A DNA stretch of 32,182 nt from UBA1081 sp045537555 (GCA_045537555.1 JAZSPR010000148.1:1-32182), one strand, 5' to 3'. Shown: positions 1-9,807, counted from the first letter of the stretch. Translations and numbers: made by a program. Notes: generated by a model not told the origin, from the sequence alone.

Positions 1-154
1 AAGTTTGTTTATAGCATAAAACAATAAATTATATTAAATTTATCAATTATGATTGTTTTTTCAGGTTTTTTAGTGCTATCAGCATAATGAAAACCTTTAT
101 TTTTCGTGTTTTATGCGGTCTGCACTTTTTTTACATCCCCTCTTTTTGTTGTTT

Positions 155-188
155 AAATAAAGAACAGCTCCATCTTTCGATGGAGCTG
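155..188 (-). terminator. Intrinsic terminator of the giant surface-protein gene
   Basis: A perfect 10-bp stem (165-174 with 179-188, loop TTTC) lies 17 nt past the stop codon of the minus-strand gene. Read on the minus strand it is followed by TTCTTTATTT. Bases 1-154 beyond it are AT-rich and I see no gene there on either strand. Confidence 0.85.
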
Positions 189-204
189 AAATTTTTATTA
201 AGCA

Positions 205-3200
205 TTAGCCGCCAAGAAGACCGCCATTAAGCTGAAGGCCTGTAAGTGCAGCAATAATTCTGCGGATCCAATCAAGAAGTCTCTGCCAGAATGTGAGAGC
301 GATTTCCTTGATTGCACTATCTGATGCACCGACAATACATCTGATGTCTGTTTCGCCGAAACCTTCTTCACAAGCACCGTCTGCATAAATGAAGGGAGCC
401 TGAGCTTCATCGATATATGTAACAACAGCGATTGTGTAACCGATATCGTCTTCAGTTGCAACATATTTCTGTTCTGTTGCACCGGGGATAGCAATAGTCT
501 GCTTATCGTTAATTCTGTACCACTGATAGTGCATATAGGGTTCTGCATGTGAAGGAAGACCTGTGAATACAACTGAAAGTGTTTCGCCTTCCTGAGCTGT
601 ACCTGCAACACCTACGATGTAATCAAGAACGCACTTTACAACTTCAAGAGAAACTATTCTTTCCTGAGTGTTGTAGTTTCTTGAATCTCTGGGAGTGAAG
701 ATAACCTTGTATTCATAGAAATCTACTGCGGGAGGAACGATATCTTTAGCATTTTCAAATGCAAATGTACCGTCGCCTACACCGTTGATTGCGAACTCAG
801 CATATCTGAGGTCATAACCGAATTCAACTGTTGCATCTACGGGGAAGATAACGCCTGTAACGTCAGCCTTGTTGATTGTAACGGGAAGAACGCCTGAAGC
901 GGGAGTTACATAAAGTTCATAGTTTTCAGACTTTGAACCTACAAGAATGGGAGTGAGATATGTAACTGTTGTGGGACCTGCGTTAGCTGTTGCAGACTGA
1001 CCGATTGTTGACATTTCGTTAAGAGCAACATCATCATTTCCGTACTTGCCGCTTACAACTGTGAATGTTACATTGATATCTGCTGTACCGTCATATACCT
1101 TATCTGCAGCTGTAGCAGTAACATTAAGTCTTGCGGGAGCAACAGTAAGTGTGCCGGGAATTGTTGTGAATGAGTAGTTATCATCACTATATGCATTGTT
1201 AAGAGTAACTGTGTATGAACCGATTGCAGCACCGGGATAGTATGAGTGAATGGGAGTACATGAACCGCCGATTTCTGTAAGAAGTGTACCGTCAGGTAAT
1301 GCTTCGGGGCCAATCTTGATTACGGGAGATTTTGAACCGTAAGTGATTGTTGTATCTTCGGGCCAGATTGTTACTGAAAGGGGTTCAACATTGACTGTGA
1401 TTTCCTTTTCAACAGCCTTGTAGTTCTTACTGTCGGGAGTGAAGATAGCTGTATACTTCTTCTGGTTAACTGTGGGAACAATGTCACCATTCTTGAAGAT
1501 CCATGAACCGTCTGCAGGATTTAATCTCTGAAGATCTGCATTATAAGTAGCAAGAGTTCTTGCAGCACTGTATGTAACACCGTTAAGTACGGGCAATTCA
1601 ACTACGGGTTCTGCCTGTGTGATAACAACTGTAGCTTCGCCTGCATTGCTGTATGCTGCAACATAGTTCTTAGCACTTGAACCTGCAAGAACACAATTGA
1701 TACCTTCAAGTACACGTGTACCTGCGTTAGCTTCTGATGCGTTTGCTGTACCGTTGATAGGATATACGGATGTTGCGCTGTCAACAGCTGCATAACCTAC
1801 GTTGAGTACATCGTTTGCATTTACATCATATACAAATGTTACACCTACATTGGGAGTACCGTCATAAACCTTATCAACACCGAATGCCTTGAAGTAAATC
1901 GGTCTGGGTAAGATGTTTGCTGTAACTTTAATTTCGGGGTCAACCTGATAGTTACCTGCATCTTCACCGATAAGTCCGATGTTTGAAACTTTGATTTCCT
2001 TGTTTGTACCTACATTGGGATCAGCAAATACAAACTTAGTACCGGAAGCAAAGTTTACCACATCCATCTCATCTTTAAGACCAACAGGAGCAAATATAGG
2101 ATTGAGGACTGTTGTAGTACCGTCGTAAACCTTATCCTGAACAGAAATTGCAATATTGAGTGTTGCCTTTGTGATTTCAAACTGACCGACAACAATACCT
2201 GTTGCAGGACCGTAATATTCGTAACCGTCGTTATAATCTGTTCCTGTCTTTGATTCGGGGATGCCGACATCTACTGTAACAGTATATTTACCTGCATTTA
2301 CGGGACGAGTTGTAAGACCGTTGTATTTAACTGTTACCTCACCGAATACAGCATTTGCATATGCATCGGCAACAGAAACGGTAGCCCCATGGCTGAATGC
2401 ATCGTATTCAGCATCTGCAAAGATTGCGCTGAACTGTGCAGCTGTTGTTTCAAGAAGAGCTTCGATAACTGCTGATGTGGGATCTGACCAGATATCAGTT
2501 CCGCCGTTTGTGAAGCCCTGTGATTGGATGGGGATAAGCTTAACCTTGAATGTTTTGCCGATATCAGCTGTCTGGAGTGTATATGTAAGACCTGTTACAC
2601 CTGAGATCTTTGCATCGTTTGCATACCATTCAATGTTGTAATAATCCTTTACTGCAGGATCCATTGAATCGAGAACGAGTGTAAGAGTTGAACCTGCCAT
2701 TGCAGAACCCTGGATAACGGGCTTACCTGTAACGAGCTTTTCAAGAATCCGGAGCCATACACCGCCGTTGTCTGCAACTCTTGAATATACAACATTATAG
2801 TTATGTGAATCAGCGGGAGTGAAGACTACGTCGAACATGCCGTCTGAACCCCATGTTGCAACTCTGTCTGCATCAACAAAAGCAAATGTACCTTCAACTG
2901 TCATTGTTGCATTATAGGGGTTGACAACAACTTCCTGACCGTCAAATGTTGCTTCTGAGAACTTGTGTGTGTTTGCAACTTCAGCACCGGGAACTTCGTT
3001 AATCTTGGGATCAGCCTTACCTACTGTAAGAGTGCCTTCCTGACCAACGAATGAATAGTTTGTTGAAGTCATATTGTTAACTGAAACAGTAACGGGGTAA
3101 ACACCTGCATCCTTACCGCTCTTATACTGAGTTGTGAATACAGGATCACCTGTAACTGCTGTTGTAACCTTATGACCTTCTGCGTCAACGAATGTGTAGA

Positions 3201-6200
3201 GCTTGCTTCCTGTGTAATCGGGAGCATCCGCACCGTACTGAACACCCTTTACATCGTCGGGAACAACTGTAAGAACAGCCTTGTTTACTGTAAGAACACC
3301 GTCAACATAAACGATATTATAGTTTGTTGAAGTGTAACCGCTTGCAGTAACGGGATATTCACCGACACTTGAACCGGGTGTGTATGTTGTTGTAACAACT
3401 ACTGTGCCGCCGAGGTCTGTATAGTTTTCTGTGTTGTAGAAACCTTCAAATCTGAGGTCTGAAACATTGAGCTCGGGTACGGGAGCACCGAATGTAACGC
3501 TCTGATCAACAACAGAAACTGTAAGAGTTCTGGGAGTAACAACAATCTCATTATTTACTGCTGTGAAATAATAGTTTGTTGATGTAAGTGTTGAAATAAC
3601 ATTTACGGGATAATTGCCGATACCTGAACCTCTTGTATATGTGGTTGTAGCATCAACACCGCCGTTTGCACCGATGTTTGTAATATCATCCTTGCCTGTG
3701 AAACCTACATACTCGATTGAACCTGAGATTGCGGGAATTGCGTCACCGTACTGGATTGTGAAATCCTTAACAGAAACCTTAACTTCCTTCTGTTCAACAA
3801 TAAGACTTACGTCCTGTTCAAGAGTTGTATAGTTTACTGTATCAGCAGGAGTAAATACTGCCTTGTAAGATGCAACGTCAACTGTGGGTGTGGGGCTTAC
3901 GCCGTCAATCTGCTTCCAGCTCCAGTTGCCAGGGATTCTTGTGTTTTCTTCTGTAATCTCAAGACCAACATTCTTTTCGAGAGTTGCAGTTGCATCATAG
4001 ACAACTGTACCGGGTTCTGCAACAACTCTGACACCTGTGGGAGTTGCCTTCGTAATGTTTACTGTGATTGCATCTGCATTGCTGATTACAAGAGTATAGT
4101 TGTTGGGATTCTTGATTACGATTGAATTTACATCAACAGTAACCTGCTTGCCGTTTGCAACGTCTGCACCTGCAACCATCTTACCTGTTGTGTTGATTGT
4201 TGCATCATAGATGTCACCTGTAAGGTTACCTGATGCATATTTGAGTGTAACGTTTACAGTATCAGAACCGTTGTAAGCTCTGTCTGTTGCTGAAGCTGTA
4301 TAAACGATATTTCTCTTATTTACTGTAAGAACACCGTCTTTATTATTAAGATTGAATGTGTAGTTTTCATTGCCCGCACCGCCGAATGTTTCAAGACGGA
4401 TATCATATGTACCTACTGCGGCAGCCCATTCATTAACATTATATCTTACATATTCGCCTGAAGCATTCTTAACAACAAATACTGAGTTGTTGAGATATTC
4501 AGCTTCAAACTTCTTATCAATTTCTGCAAGACCTTCAACATATTCAATTGTATATGCGGGTTTTGAATCACCGTATGCTACGGATGAAGGACCTGCATTT
4601 ACAGTAACAACCTTCTTTGCAACGTTGAGTGCAACGGGGAATGTTGTTGAGTTATAGTTGAGAGCTGACTTTGTTCCTGCTGTAGGAGTCCATACAAGGT
4701 AAACTGTTGACTGACCTGCACCGGGAACTGCATCTGCAGAAAGACCTGCGTAAGACCATGAACCTTCAAGAGTATCTGAACTCTTACCTGTTGCTTTATA
4801 TTCACCGAAGGGAATCTGCTGAGCATATGTACTGCCGTAAACGACGTCTCTTGAATCCTTACCTGAGATTGCAACGTCAACCTTGGTGATTGCACCTGTG
4901 ATTGTTGTTGTTGTTGCCTGACGGTTTTCTGAATTTGCAGAGAATGTTGTATCGGCAGCAACACTGACTTCGATTGTATATGAACCTACGTCTTTGGGAA
5001 GACCGTTTGTCCACTGAACCTGGTCAGTTGTATATCTGTAAGATACGCCGATCTTTGAAGAATCGCCGCCTGCGATATTATATCTGCCTGTTACAATTGT
5101 ATCATCACTTGTATCGTTTGTATCAGCTGAAAGACCGATACCCATACCGATAATGCCGAGCTGGAAGTCCGAACCTGCAACAATTGCCTTACCTGTATAG
5201 GGAACAGAGAAGCTCTTTGTTGTTGTTGTGGGATAAATAGTATCGTTACTTGCAACAACTCTTATAGCTTCGGGAGTTTTAAGAACATAGTTCATATAAA
5301 CAACAAGTGTGTTATCGCTTGTCATAGTGACAGAACCTGTGAACTGAGTTGCATTGTTTGTCCAATGTGACTTATTTGTGTAATCCCTGTTTGCAAATGT
5401 TGCCGTGGCAACCTTTTCATAAGTCTTACTCTGAAGCTCATAATATCTTGAGTTGACTGATTCACCGCCTGAACCGAATGTGAAAGCTGCATCTGCATTT
5501 GTAACCGCACCTGTTTTGTTAGCACCGCCGCCTACATTGATTATTGCCTGCTTATTTCTTGATGTGTCAGCCTTGGGAGAAACCTCAACAAGCTTTGAAG
5601 CAGAAACTTCGCCGTCATAGTAACGGTAAATAACCTTGAACTGTGTACCTGCTGTGCCGGGAACACCGCTTCTGAAAGAACCTGTTGCAGTCTGAGTGCT
5701 GTTCTGACCTGATTCTCTCTTGAACTGACCGTTTGCATTTACAGCAAGACCTGATGTGTTTGTGTTGCCGAAGTAAGCTTCTTCGGGATAGTAATACATG
5801 TTGCCGTTCATATTGAAACGCTGTTCAACAGTATTGGGACCTGATGCATCAACAGTACCGAAATAACCGCCGTCTGCATCCCACGGCTTTTCTGATTTAT
5901 GGTCACCGATCGTGTTAACAAGCTGAACAGCACCTGCAACGGGATATGCACGTCTTGCATAGTTGCCGGGGCCTGCCTTATTCTTAACAGTATAATAATC
6001 CTGTGTGCCGGGAACAACTGCCTGGAAGTCACTTTCACCGGGGCAGAAGAATGTTGAATCAATATCAACAGAAGCACCGATAACGGGATAGTTTGTTCCT
6101 GTATACATAATACCTGTAGAGATAGAAATATCTATACCACCTGACCAACAGTCATATCCACCGGGAGAGTCCCATGTTGATGTTCTTGATGTGATTGTTG

Positions 6201-7089
6201 TATCACCGAGAATCTGAGCTCCGTTACCATAGATACCTGTAGCTACAGCTGATGCATGGTTGCCTTCTTTACAGGTTGATGAAGCCATAAGAGAACCTGA
6301 CTTTGCTTCAGAAGAAACAGAGCCGCCCTTTGTTGTAACTTTACCGCCGTAAATACCGTATGAGAAAGCATAGTGGTATGAGTTATCACTGCTGACACTG
6401 ATACCGCTTGCCATTGTGCTTGATGAAATCTTACCGGAAGTTGTAAGAGTACCGCTGTTATTATAGATAGCACATCCGTAAACGAATGTATCCATATATT
6501 TGTTTGTACCGTCCTGGTCATTGGCAGCTAAAGCAGTATTGTTAACAACAGTAATACCGCTGCCGATAGTCATTGTACCGTTATTGACAATTGCGCAGGA
6601 TCTGGTTGCAAATTCATTCTTTTCACCGTTTGTCTTGTAGTTATAGTTAACCTTCTGCATTCTGATTGTACCGGTACCTGTGATATTAAGAATACCGTTG
6701 TTGGTGATGAGACCCCAGAAATCGGAACGGATACCGTCAGAATAGCTTGTATCCATGATTGATGCTGTGCCCGTTGCAACAGTATCCCAGGCAATGGTTT
6801 TGCCATTCATATTAAGGTTAACAGTAACACCTGAGGGAATTGCCTGAAGCAATGCACCGACACCGACATCACCTGTAAGTCTGATATTGACAACGTCACC
6901 GTTGCCTCTGCCGTTGACAGCACTACGCCATGTGTCAGCAGAGTTTACATCAACATTTACAGTTGCAGCTGTTGCTTCTTCAACAGTGTCTTCAAGAAGC
7001 ATGAAGCTTCCTGTTACTGACATGCAGATAACAACAAATGCAATGATGAACTGTGTAAGTCTTTTCTTTGCTTTAACATTGTTAAACAT
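205..7089 (-). CDS. Giant secreted MBG/YDG-repeat surface protein
   Basis: This 2294-residue protein is probably exported and displayed at the cell surface, as an adhesin or structural stalk. Residues 1-42 look like a signal peptide (basic VKAKKRL, hydrophobic core, then ATAAT). About residues 45-400 are Gly/Asn/Thr/Ser-rich with repeated short strands (NNGTMTIGSG-like), suggesting a right-handed beta-helix. The central part is a long series of about 70-100-residue repeats with signatures such as VxYGDxxPxY and DKVYDGT, which mark the MBG and YDG families of bacterial surface repeats. Two Ig-like modules (x-W-Y-x...DIGxTxxV) occur, one mid-protein and one near the C-terminus. There is no LPXTG motif. 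The last residues form an amphipathic helix (FWQRLLDWIRRIIAALTGL) plus a Gly-rich end. AAAGGAGG sits 7 nt before the ATG. A binding partner cannot be named from sequence. Confidence 0.9.
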   Translation of the reverse strand: MFNNVKAKKRLTQFIIAFVVICMSVTGSFMLLEDTVEEATAATVNVDVNSADTWRSAVNGRGNGDVVNIRLTGDVGVGALLQAIPSGVTVNLNMNGKTIAWDTVATGTASIMDTSYSDGIRSDFWGLITNNGILNITGTGTIRMQKVNYNYKTNGEKNEFATRSCAIVNNGTMTIGSGITVVNNTALAANDQDGTNKYMDTFVYGCAIYNNSGTLTTSGKISSSTMASGISVSSDNSYHYAFSYGIYGGKVTTKGGSVSSEAKSGSLMASSTCKEGNHASAVATGIYGNGAQILGDTTITSRTSTWDSPGGYDCWSGGIDISISTGIMYTGTNYPVIGASVDIDSTFFCPGESDFQAVVPGTQDYYTVKNKAGPGNYARRAYPVAGAVQLVNTIGDHKSEKPWDADGGYFGTVDASGPNTVEQRFNMNGNMYYYPEEAYFGNTNTSGLAVNANGQFKRESGQNSTQTATGSFRSGVPGTAGTQFKVIYRYYDGEVSASKLVEVSPKADTSRNKQAIINVGGGANKTGAVTNADAAFTFGSGGESVNSRYYELQSKTYEKVATATFANRDYTNKSHWTNNATQFTGSVTMTSDNTLVVYMNYVLKTPEAIRVVASNDTIYPTTTTKSFSVPYTGKAIVAGSDFQLGIIGMGIGLSADTNDTSDDTIVTGRYNIAGGDSSKIGVSYRYTTDQVQWTNGLPKDVGSYTIEVSVAADTTFSANSENRQATTTTITGAITKVDVAISGKDSRDVVYGSTYAQQIPFGEYKATGKSSDTLEGSWSYAGLSADAVPGAGQSTVYLVWTPTAGTKSALNYNSTTFPVALNVAKKVVTVNAGPSSVAYGDSKPAYTIEYVEGLAEIDKKFEAEYLNNSVFVVKNASGEYVRYNVNEWAAAVGTYDIRLETFGGAGNENYTFNLNNKDGVLTVNKRNIVYTASATDRAYNGSDTVNVTLKYASGNLTGDIYDATINTTGKMVAGADVANGKQVTVDVNSIVIKNPNNYTLVISNADAITVNITKATPTGVRVVAEPGTVVYDATATLEKNVGLEITEENTRIPGNWSWKQIDGVSPTPTVDVASYKAVFTPADTVNYTTLEQDVSLIVEQKEVKVSVKDFTIQYGDAIPAISGSIEYVGFTGKDDITNIGANGGVDATTTYTRGSGIGNYPVNVISTLTSTNYYFTAVNNEIVVTPRTLTVSVVDQSVTFGAPVPELNVSDLRFEGFYNTENYTDLGGTVVVTTTYTPGSSVGEYPVTASGYTSTNYNIVYVDGVLTVNKAVLTVVPDDVKGVQYGADAPDYTGSKLYTFVDAEGHKVTTAVTGDPVFTTQYKSGKDAGVYPVTVSVNNMTSTNYSFVGQEGTLTVGKADPKINEVPGAEVANTHKFSEATFDGQEVVVNPYNATMTVEGTFAFVDADRVATWGSDGMFDVVFTPADSHNYNVVYSRVADNGGVWLRILEKLVTGKPVIQGSAMAGSTLTLVLDSMDPAVKDYYNIEWYANDAKISGVTGLTYTLQTADIGKTFKVKLIPIQSQGFTNGGTDIWSDPTSAVIEALLETTAAQFSAIFADAEYDAFSHGATVSVADAYANAVFGEVTVKYNGLTTRPVNAGKYTVTVDVGIPESKTGTDYNDGYEYYGPATGIVVGQFEITKATLNIAISVQDKVYDGTTTVLNPIFAPVGLKDEMDVVNFASGTKFVFADPNVGTNKEIKVSNIGLIGEDAGNYQVDPEIKVTANILPRPIYFKAFGVDKVYDGTPNVGVTFVYDVNANDVLNVGYAAVDSATSVYPINGTANASEANAGTRVLEGINCVLAGSSAKNYVAAYSNAGEATVVITQAEPVVELPVLNGVTYSAARTLATYNADLQRLNPADGSWIFKNGDIVPTVNQKKYTAIFTPDSKNYKAVEKEITVNVEPLSVTIWPEDTTITYGSKSPVIKIGPEALPDGTLLTEIGGSCTPIHSYYPGAAIGSYTVTLNNAYSDDNYSFTTIPGTLTVAPARLNVTATAADKVYDGTADINVTFTVVSGKYGNDDVALNEMSTIGQSATANAGPTTVTYLTPILVGSKSENYELYVTPASGVLPVTINKADVTGVIFPVDATVEFGYDLRYAEFAINGVGDGTFAFENAKDIVPPAVDFYEYKVIFTPRDSRNYNTQERIVSLEVVKCVLDYIVGVAGTAQEGETLSVVFTGLPSHAEPYMHYQWYRINDKQTIAIPGATEQKYVATEDDIGYTIAVVTYIDEAQAPFIYADGACEEGFGETDIRCIVGASDSAIKEIALTFWQRLLDWIRRIIAALTGLQLNGGLLGG

Positions 7090-7092
7090 AAA

Positions 7093-7280
7093 AATTTCCT
7101 CCTTTATTTTTAAGGGGTTTTTGTAATGGCTTCGGTCAATAACCCTAATCCCGATTGCTCAAAAGTCCCTGACCTGACTTTTCGCTGAACTCACAAAAAT
7201 TACGGTTATTTCCTTTGCCAAAGTGTTTTTCCTTGAGTTATGCACCAAAAAGCGCATTTTCGGATATTTACACTAATACA
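7093..7280 (-). promoter_or_regulatory. Long structured 5' leader of the giant surface-protein gene
   Basis: Between the predicted transcription start (about 7280) and the ATG lie about 190 nt that can fold. A 7-bp hairpin joins 7161-7167 and 7176-7182. AATAACC/GGTTATT pairs 7138-7144 with 7204-7210. AACTCA/TGAGTT pairs 7188-7193 with 7234-7239, crossing the previous helix as a pseudoknot would. Close to the gene, CCCCTT can pair with the AAGGAGG ribosome binding site across a loop of A/U. I do not recognise a known riboswitch: the c-di-GMP-I core GACGCAAAGCC is absent. Regulation by this leader is inference. Confidence 0.4.
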
Positions 7281-7286
7281 TATTTT

Positions 7287-7315
7287 ATTATATTTATTCA
7301 AGAAGCAAATGTCAA
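7287..7315 (-). promoter_or_regulatory. Consensus sigma-A promoter for the giant surface-protein gene
   Basis: On the minus strand TTGACA (7310-7315) and TATAAT (7287-7292) are separated by exactly 17 nt, a full match to the consensus. Transcription would start near 7280. Confidence 0.85.
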
Positions 7316-7373
7316 GCACAAAAATGCAATTTCTTCATGTTATATATAAAAAAAGAAAAAGTTTACAAATCTG

Positions 7374-7564
7374 AATTTGTCGAGGTCCCCTCGACAAATT
7401 CTTTAATGAGTAATTAGTAATGATTAATGATTAATGAATGAAAGGGCTACGCCCTTTAAATCCCATTATAGAGCGAAGCGGAACATAAGTCGCTTGCGAC
7501 TTCCGACATTACTCATTACTCACTACTCATTGCTCATTTTTGTCGGGCAAGAGCCCGACAAATT
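7374..7564. repeat. MITE-like inverted-repeat element, copy A (complete)
   Basis: This 191-bp non-coding element has AATTTGTCG at one end and CGACAAATT at the other. Its parts in order are: hairpin 7374-7400; a degenerate tandem arm of TAATGATTAATGA type (about 7405-7440); hairpin AAAGGGC-TAC-GCCCTTT (7441-7457); TCCCATTATA (7461-7470); hairpin AAGTCGC-TT-GCGACTT (7487-7502); a second arm, inverted relative to the first (ACTCATTACTCACTACTCATT, about 7508-7538); and hairpin 7537-7564. Partial or related copies are at 13489-13555 and 32049-32182. No ORF is present. A transposase-mobilised element is plausible but not shown. Confidence 0.75.
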
Positions 7565-7573
7565 ATTGTTTAC

Positions 7574-7602
7574 TTGACAACTTTTAAGTTTATATATATA
7601 AT
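7574..7602 (+). promoter_or_regulatory. Consensus sigma-A promoter of the membrane-protein operon
   Basis: TTGACA (7574-7579), 17 nt, TATAAT (7597-7602). It lies only 10 bp downstream of repeat element A. Because the -35 box itself contains a TTG in frame with the next gene, automatic calls may start the gene too early. Confidence 0.85.
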
Positions 7603-7639
7603 ACAATTATATTTATCCGAAAATCACCGAGGTTTTATA

Positions 7640-8833
7640 ATGTTGCAGAAGAAGAAAAACAGAAACATACTTTTCGCTGTGTTATACACGGCTTTGTTTT
7701 TCTGTATTATTTCAGTCATTGCTCTTTTCCAGAAGACCGATTCTCTTCTCGGCATTTTTTATTCGCATTACATAGGTGATTTTTCGATAGGCGTATGTTC
7801 AAGACTCATGCTCGGTCAGGTTTTGTCACTTTTCAAAGATTCTTTTACGCAGGAATGGATCACATCCTTCATTTTTGTCAGCGTTTTTGTTATGTTTCTG
7901 CTCGCATCGGCATTTATGGGTTCGGTTCTTGCAAAAGCAGAAAAAACAAACCTGAAAGCACTCTTAATTTTTGGTTTTATGCTCTGCATTTACCCCGTTT
8001 CGTTCAATTCATATCTCAATATCAACTTCGGTTTTCTTGAACTGTTCATGATTATGCTCTTCACGCTTGCAGCGTTTGCGGGAGAAAGCAGAATTTTCAT
8101 TTATTTCACTCCCGTCATCATTTTCACGGGAATTATGATACATGAGTCATTTATGTTTTCATTCATGTGTCCGATTCTTGCAATTATTGCATATTATGCC
8201 ACCGTGACACAGAAAAAAACTGTTTTCACATCTCCCGCCTTCATCATTTCTGCAGTTTCCGCCGTAGGAACCGGTGTTTACAGCATTTTCTTTTCAAGAA
8301 TGACTCTGAAAATGACAGAACATCAGATGCTCAGCTATCTTGCTGAAAAAGGAAACTGTGATATATCATCCGTTTCGGGTTATCTTGAAACATTTCTCTA
8401 TTATACCGATACAATCGGAAATACAGGCAAAGAGCATGTCAACAACATTTTTGAAGTATTCACCCACCTTATTGAAATTACTGCCGGAAATACCAACGGA
8501 ATTCAGATAACACAGACCATTGCGGCTTTGCCGTTTATCATTCTGTTATTTATTTTCTGGATTTACTGCATAAAAAACACAAAGGGATTCACAAAAAAAA
8601 TCCCCTATATACTCTTTATGCTTACACCTGTTCCTCAGATGGTTGCCGCAACGGTAATCTCAATGGATTATGCCCGCTTCTTCTCGGCACTTATAATTTC
8701 TCAGGCATTTTATCTGTTTATATGTGCAAAGCAGAAAGACCCCTGTGTTATAAAACTTCTTGAAAAAACAAGCGAAAAGGCAGAGCTCCTCATTATGCCT
8801 CTCGCGATAACGTTCCTTTCGGGAATCAACTGA
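7640..8833 (+). CDS. Polytopic membrane protein, cassette A copy 1
   Basis: This 397-residue integral membrane protein has roughly ten hydrophobic segments. I do not recognise the family with certainty. Its paralogue at 9808-10986 shares GDFSIxVxxRxxxGxxLSxFxDxF near the N-terminus, a membrane-embedded His-acidic pair (HES here, HDA in the paralogue), KMTExxMxxYLAxKGxC..VSGYLExFLY in a loop, and SxDxxRFxS near the C-terminus. His-acidic plus D-x-x-R-F/W motifs occur in some EpsG-like or polymerase-like polysaccharide membrane proteins, so a role in surface glycan export or assembly is possible but unproven. The start is the ATG at 7640 behind GAGG (7629-7632); the upstream in-frame TTG is inside the promoter. 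It is the first gene of a four-gene operon. Confidence 0.85.
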   Translation: MLQKKKNRNILFAVLYTALFFCIISVIALFQKTDSLLGIFYSHYIGDFSIGVCSRLMLGQVLSLFKDSFTQEWITSFIFVSVFVMFLLASAFMGSVLAKAEKTNLKALLIFGFMLCIYPVSFNSYLNINFGFLELFMIMLFTLAAFAGESRIFIYFTPVIIFTGIMIHESFMFSFMCPILAIIAYYATVTQKKTVFTSPAFIISAVSAVGTGVYSIFFSRMTLKMTEHQMLSYLAEKGNCDISSVSGYLETFLYYTDTIGNTGKEHVNNIFEVFTHLIEITAGNTNGIQITQTIAALPFIILLFIFWIYCIKNTKGFTKKIPYILFMLTPVPQMVAATVISMDYARFFSALIISQAFYLFICAKQKDPCVIKLLEKTSEKAELLIMPLAITFLSGIN

Positions 8834-8849
8834 CGGGGAGGTAGCATAT

Positions 8850-9791
8850 ATGGCAATAACAAACAAATTAAAAAACTCTGTTTTTATTATAACGGTTTCG
8901 TTTTATGTTTTTCTTCTGCTTATTCCGTCTTTTGTTCTGAAAGACTTTGCAGGAGCCGATATTTACGTAACATTCTTCTTCAACAGAAATCTGAACATAC
9001 TGCTCTGCCTTGTTCCTGCGGCACTCGGTATTTTTTTCAGCAAAAAAAATATTGTCAACAATACTCTGACTCTTGCAGTAATTGATACTCTCATACTGTT
9101 TCTTATTTTTGCTGAATTTTTTGTTTCGGCAAACTATTATCTCAATCTGCTCACGGCTATTTTTATTCTCTTTTTCATACTTATAAACATAAATGAGTTG
9201 TTTTCCCTCGCAGGGATAATACCGTTTTTTTTCCTTTCAGATCTTGATATTTTTCATTATGTGCTGATTGTTGCGGTACCGCTGATTTTATTGCTTTTAA
9301 TAAAACTGAATCACACTCAAAACAAAATTAAAAAGACGGCAATGAGAATCACTCTCTTCATTCAATGTTATATATGTGTGTTTTTTATTGCTATTCTCGT
9401 AACAGACATATATTGGCTCTATATAAACACTTCATTACCGCAATATGTAACAGCTGAATATATAATAAAAACCGTAATAACAATAATTCTTCTGCTTTTT
9501 GTTTCAGTCTGTTACATTATAAATGTTTTCAGACACTCACAAAAAGTTAAAGACAAACTGATATTTACGGTTTCTGCAATTATCCCGCTGTGTACGGGAC
9601 TTGCAGGATATTTTACGGATATTTTATCAACCGTAAACAAGACATCGGTGCTGATAGGTCTGATTTATATTATAATTTTTAATACTCAGTACGGACTTTC
9701 TGCTCCGACAGAGCAAAAACACAATTCCGGAGGCGCAGACATTATCACGGTGATATCTGCAATCCTCTTCTGTCTGAGCATGATAAACTGA
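8850..9791 (+). CDS. Polytopic membrane protein, cassette B copy 1
   Basis: This 313-residue protein is almost entirely hydrophobic, with nine or ten predicted membrane spans and only one hydrophilic stretch (LNHTQNKIKK). No catalytic motif is evident and I do not recognise the family. It is paralogous to 10999-11952; both have the pattern IININ(E/D) followed by a hydrophobic span and a basic loop near the middle. It starts 16 nt after the previous gene behind GGGGAGG. The fixed A-then-B order, repeated twice, suggests that A and B products act together as a membrane complex. Confidence 0.8.
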   Translation: MAITNKLKNSVFIITVSFYVFLLLIPSFVLKDFAGADIYVTFFFNRNLNILLCLVPAALGIFFSKKNIVNNTLTLAVIDTLILFLIFAEFFVSANYYLNLLTAIFILFFILININELFSLAGIIPFFFLSDLDIFHYVLIVAVPLILLLLIKLNHTQNKIKKTAMRITLFIQCYICVFFIAILVTDIYWLYINTSLPQYVTAEYIIKTVITIILLLFVSVCYIINVFRHSQKVKDKLIFTVSAIIPLCTGLAGYFTDILSTVNKTSVLIGLIYIIIFNTQYGLSAPTEQKHNSGGADIITVISAILFCLSMIN

Positions 9792-9807
9792 TAAAAAGGA
9801 GTTTTTT

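Noticed and set aside
2261..2641. Plus-strand frames inside the giant surface-protein gene
   Set aside because: Shadow frames created by its repetitive Thr/Val/Ala codons; no start signals.
7093..7280. c-di-GMP-I riboswitch in the surface-protein leader
   Set aside because: GGCAAA and GACCGAAGCC-like words occur, but the conserved GACGCAAAGCC core is missing and the helices do not fit.
7574..7639. Extended N-terminus of membrane protein A1 from a TTG codon
   Set aside because: The TTG is the first half of the -35 box of the promoter; GAGG and ATG at 7640 give a proper start.
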